From Mycobacterium sp. (GTDB lineage Bacteria; Actinomycetota; Actinomycetes; Mycobacteriales; Mycobacteriaceae), in the NCBI GenBank assembly GCA_016197405.1, contig JACPVR010000004.1, forward strand, positions 372,001-436,000: a stretch of DNA of 64,000 nucleotides. The letters run 5' to 3'. A program made the position numbers and the translations under genes. Numbering within the stretch: position 1 is the stretch's first letter; each line of letters opens with the position of its first letter. Under the pieces are notes generated by a model. That model had not been told where the DNA came from. It made no database searches and saw only the letters and a list, made by a program, of their open reading frames with translations. Shown here one piece after another: positions 63,728-64,000 of this stretch.

Positions 63728-64000
63728 CCGGGCGCTACCCCAACACCGCGATAATCGGCGCCGGTATCAGTGGTCTGACGGCGGGCAAGATGCTCAAGGA
63801 CTACGGGGTGCCATACACCACCTTCGAGACCTCCGATCGCATCGGCGGGAACTGGGCGTTCGGCAATCCCAACGGACATAGCAGCGCCTATCGCTCGTTG
63901 CATATCGACACCTCCAAACATCGGTTGGCGTTCAAGGACTTTCCGGTTCCCGAGCATTACCCGTCCTTTCCGCACCACTCCGATATCAAGGCCTATCTCG
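63724..64000 (+). CDS. Flavin-containing monooxygenase (Baeyer-Villiger type), partial
   Basis: N-terminal 92 codons of a class B flavoprotein monooxygenase, cut by the window end. The FAD-binding motif GAGISGLTAGKML is followed by an acidic residue in FETSDRIGGNW, and LHIDTSKHRLAFKDFPVP is typical of FMO/BVMO enzymes. The ATG overlaps the kinase-like stop. The downstream NADP-binding motif is not visible, so FMO and Baeyer-Villiger types cannot be separated here. It probably oxygenates a ketone or heteroatom in a pathway shared with the two SDRs. Confidence 0.85.
   Translation, partial: MTGRYPNTAIIGAGISGLTAGKMLKDYGVPYTTFETSDRIGGNWAFGNPNGHSSAYRSLHIDTSKHRLAFKDFPVPEHYPSFPHHSDIKAYL

Overview
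The window is high-GC actinobacterial DNA with dense, often 1-4 bp overlapping genes and GTG/TTG starts. Its gene content points to a Mycobacterium or Mycolicibacterium: a complete mce4 sterol-import operon, KstR-type operators, LpqH-like and cutinase exported proteins, PhoPR, CYP51/CYP123 and OtsA. No plasmid, phage, insertion-sequence or CRISPR signature was seen. Names taken from M. tuberculosis (Rv numbers) rest on remembered protein similarity and gene order, not on a search.

Positions 1-9000 hold a steroid/cholesterol catabolism block. A minus-strand run reads fadE26-fadE27 (ChsE4-ChsE5), fadD17, a second FadD, a KstD-family flavoprotein and kshA (cut by the window edge). It diverges from fdxD-hsd4A on the plus strand across a perfect KstR box. 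Positions 9143-19536 are the complete mce4 operon: yrbE4A, yrbE4B, mce4A-F and two Mce-associated proteins. A consensus promoter with a KstR-like box in its spacer precedes it. Next come otsA, led by a 54-codon gene, a repeat-bearing secreted protein, an atypical crotonase, a KstR-boxed SDR, a beta-hydroxyacid-dehydrogenase-like protein and a CpsA-like LytR-CpsA-Psr enzyme.

Positions 26400-42300 form the accessory part: a flavin-dependent monooxygenase island. It has three NtaA/DszA-type FMNH2-dependent monooxygenases, an FMN reductase, a flavin-reductase-like protein, a RibBA-like protein with altered active-site motifs, two MFS carriers, a GntR/UTRA regulator and a complete peptide/nickel-type ABC importer (binding protein, two permeases, fused double ATPase). 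A shared GTATTAC-like motif precedes several of its units, and a strongly paired leader precedes the first monooxygenase. The layout suggests import of an unknown small molecule, cytoplasmic oxidative cleavage with reduced flavin from dedicated reductases, and local regulation.

Positions 42290-45000 carry exported or envelope proteins (cutinase, LpqH-like lipoprotein, lytic transglycosylase, small secreted protein), followed by tRNA-Thr(TGT). From 45176 to about 60930 the order closely follows M. tuberculosis Rv0756c-Rv0772: a repeat protein, phoP-phoR, a HIT protein, adhB, a SnoaL-like protein, ferredoxin, cyp51, SDR, cyp123, tetR, aldA, SDR, a hydroxyacid-dehydrogenase-like protein, a CMD protein and purD, with one extra DapB-like gene before purD. 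Several promoters here carry clear dyads or a PhoP-type direct repeat. The window ends in an SDR-SDR-kinase-like-flavin monooxygenase run whose last gene is cut off.
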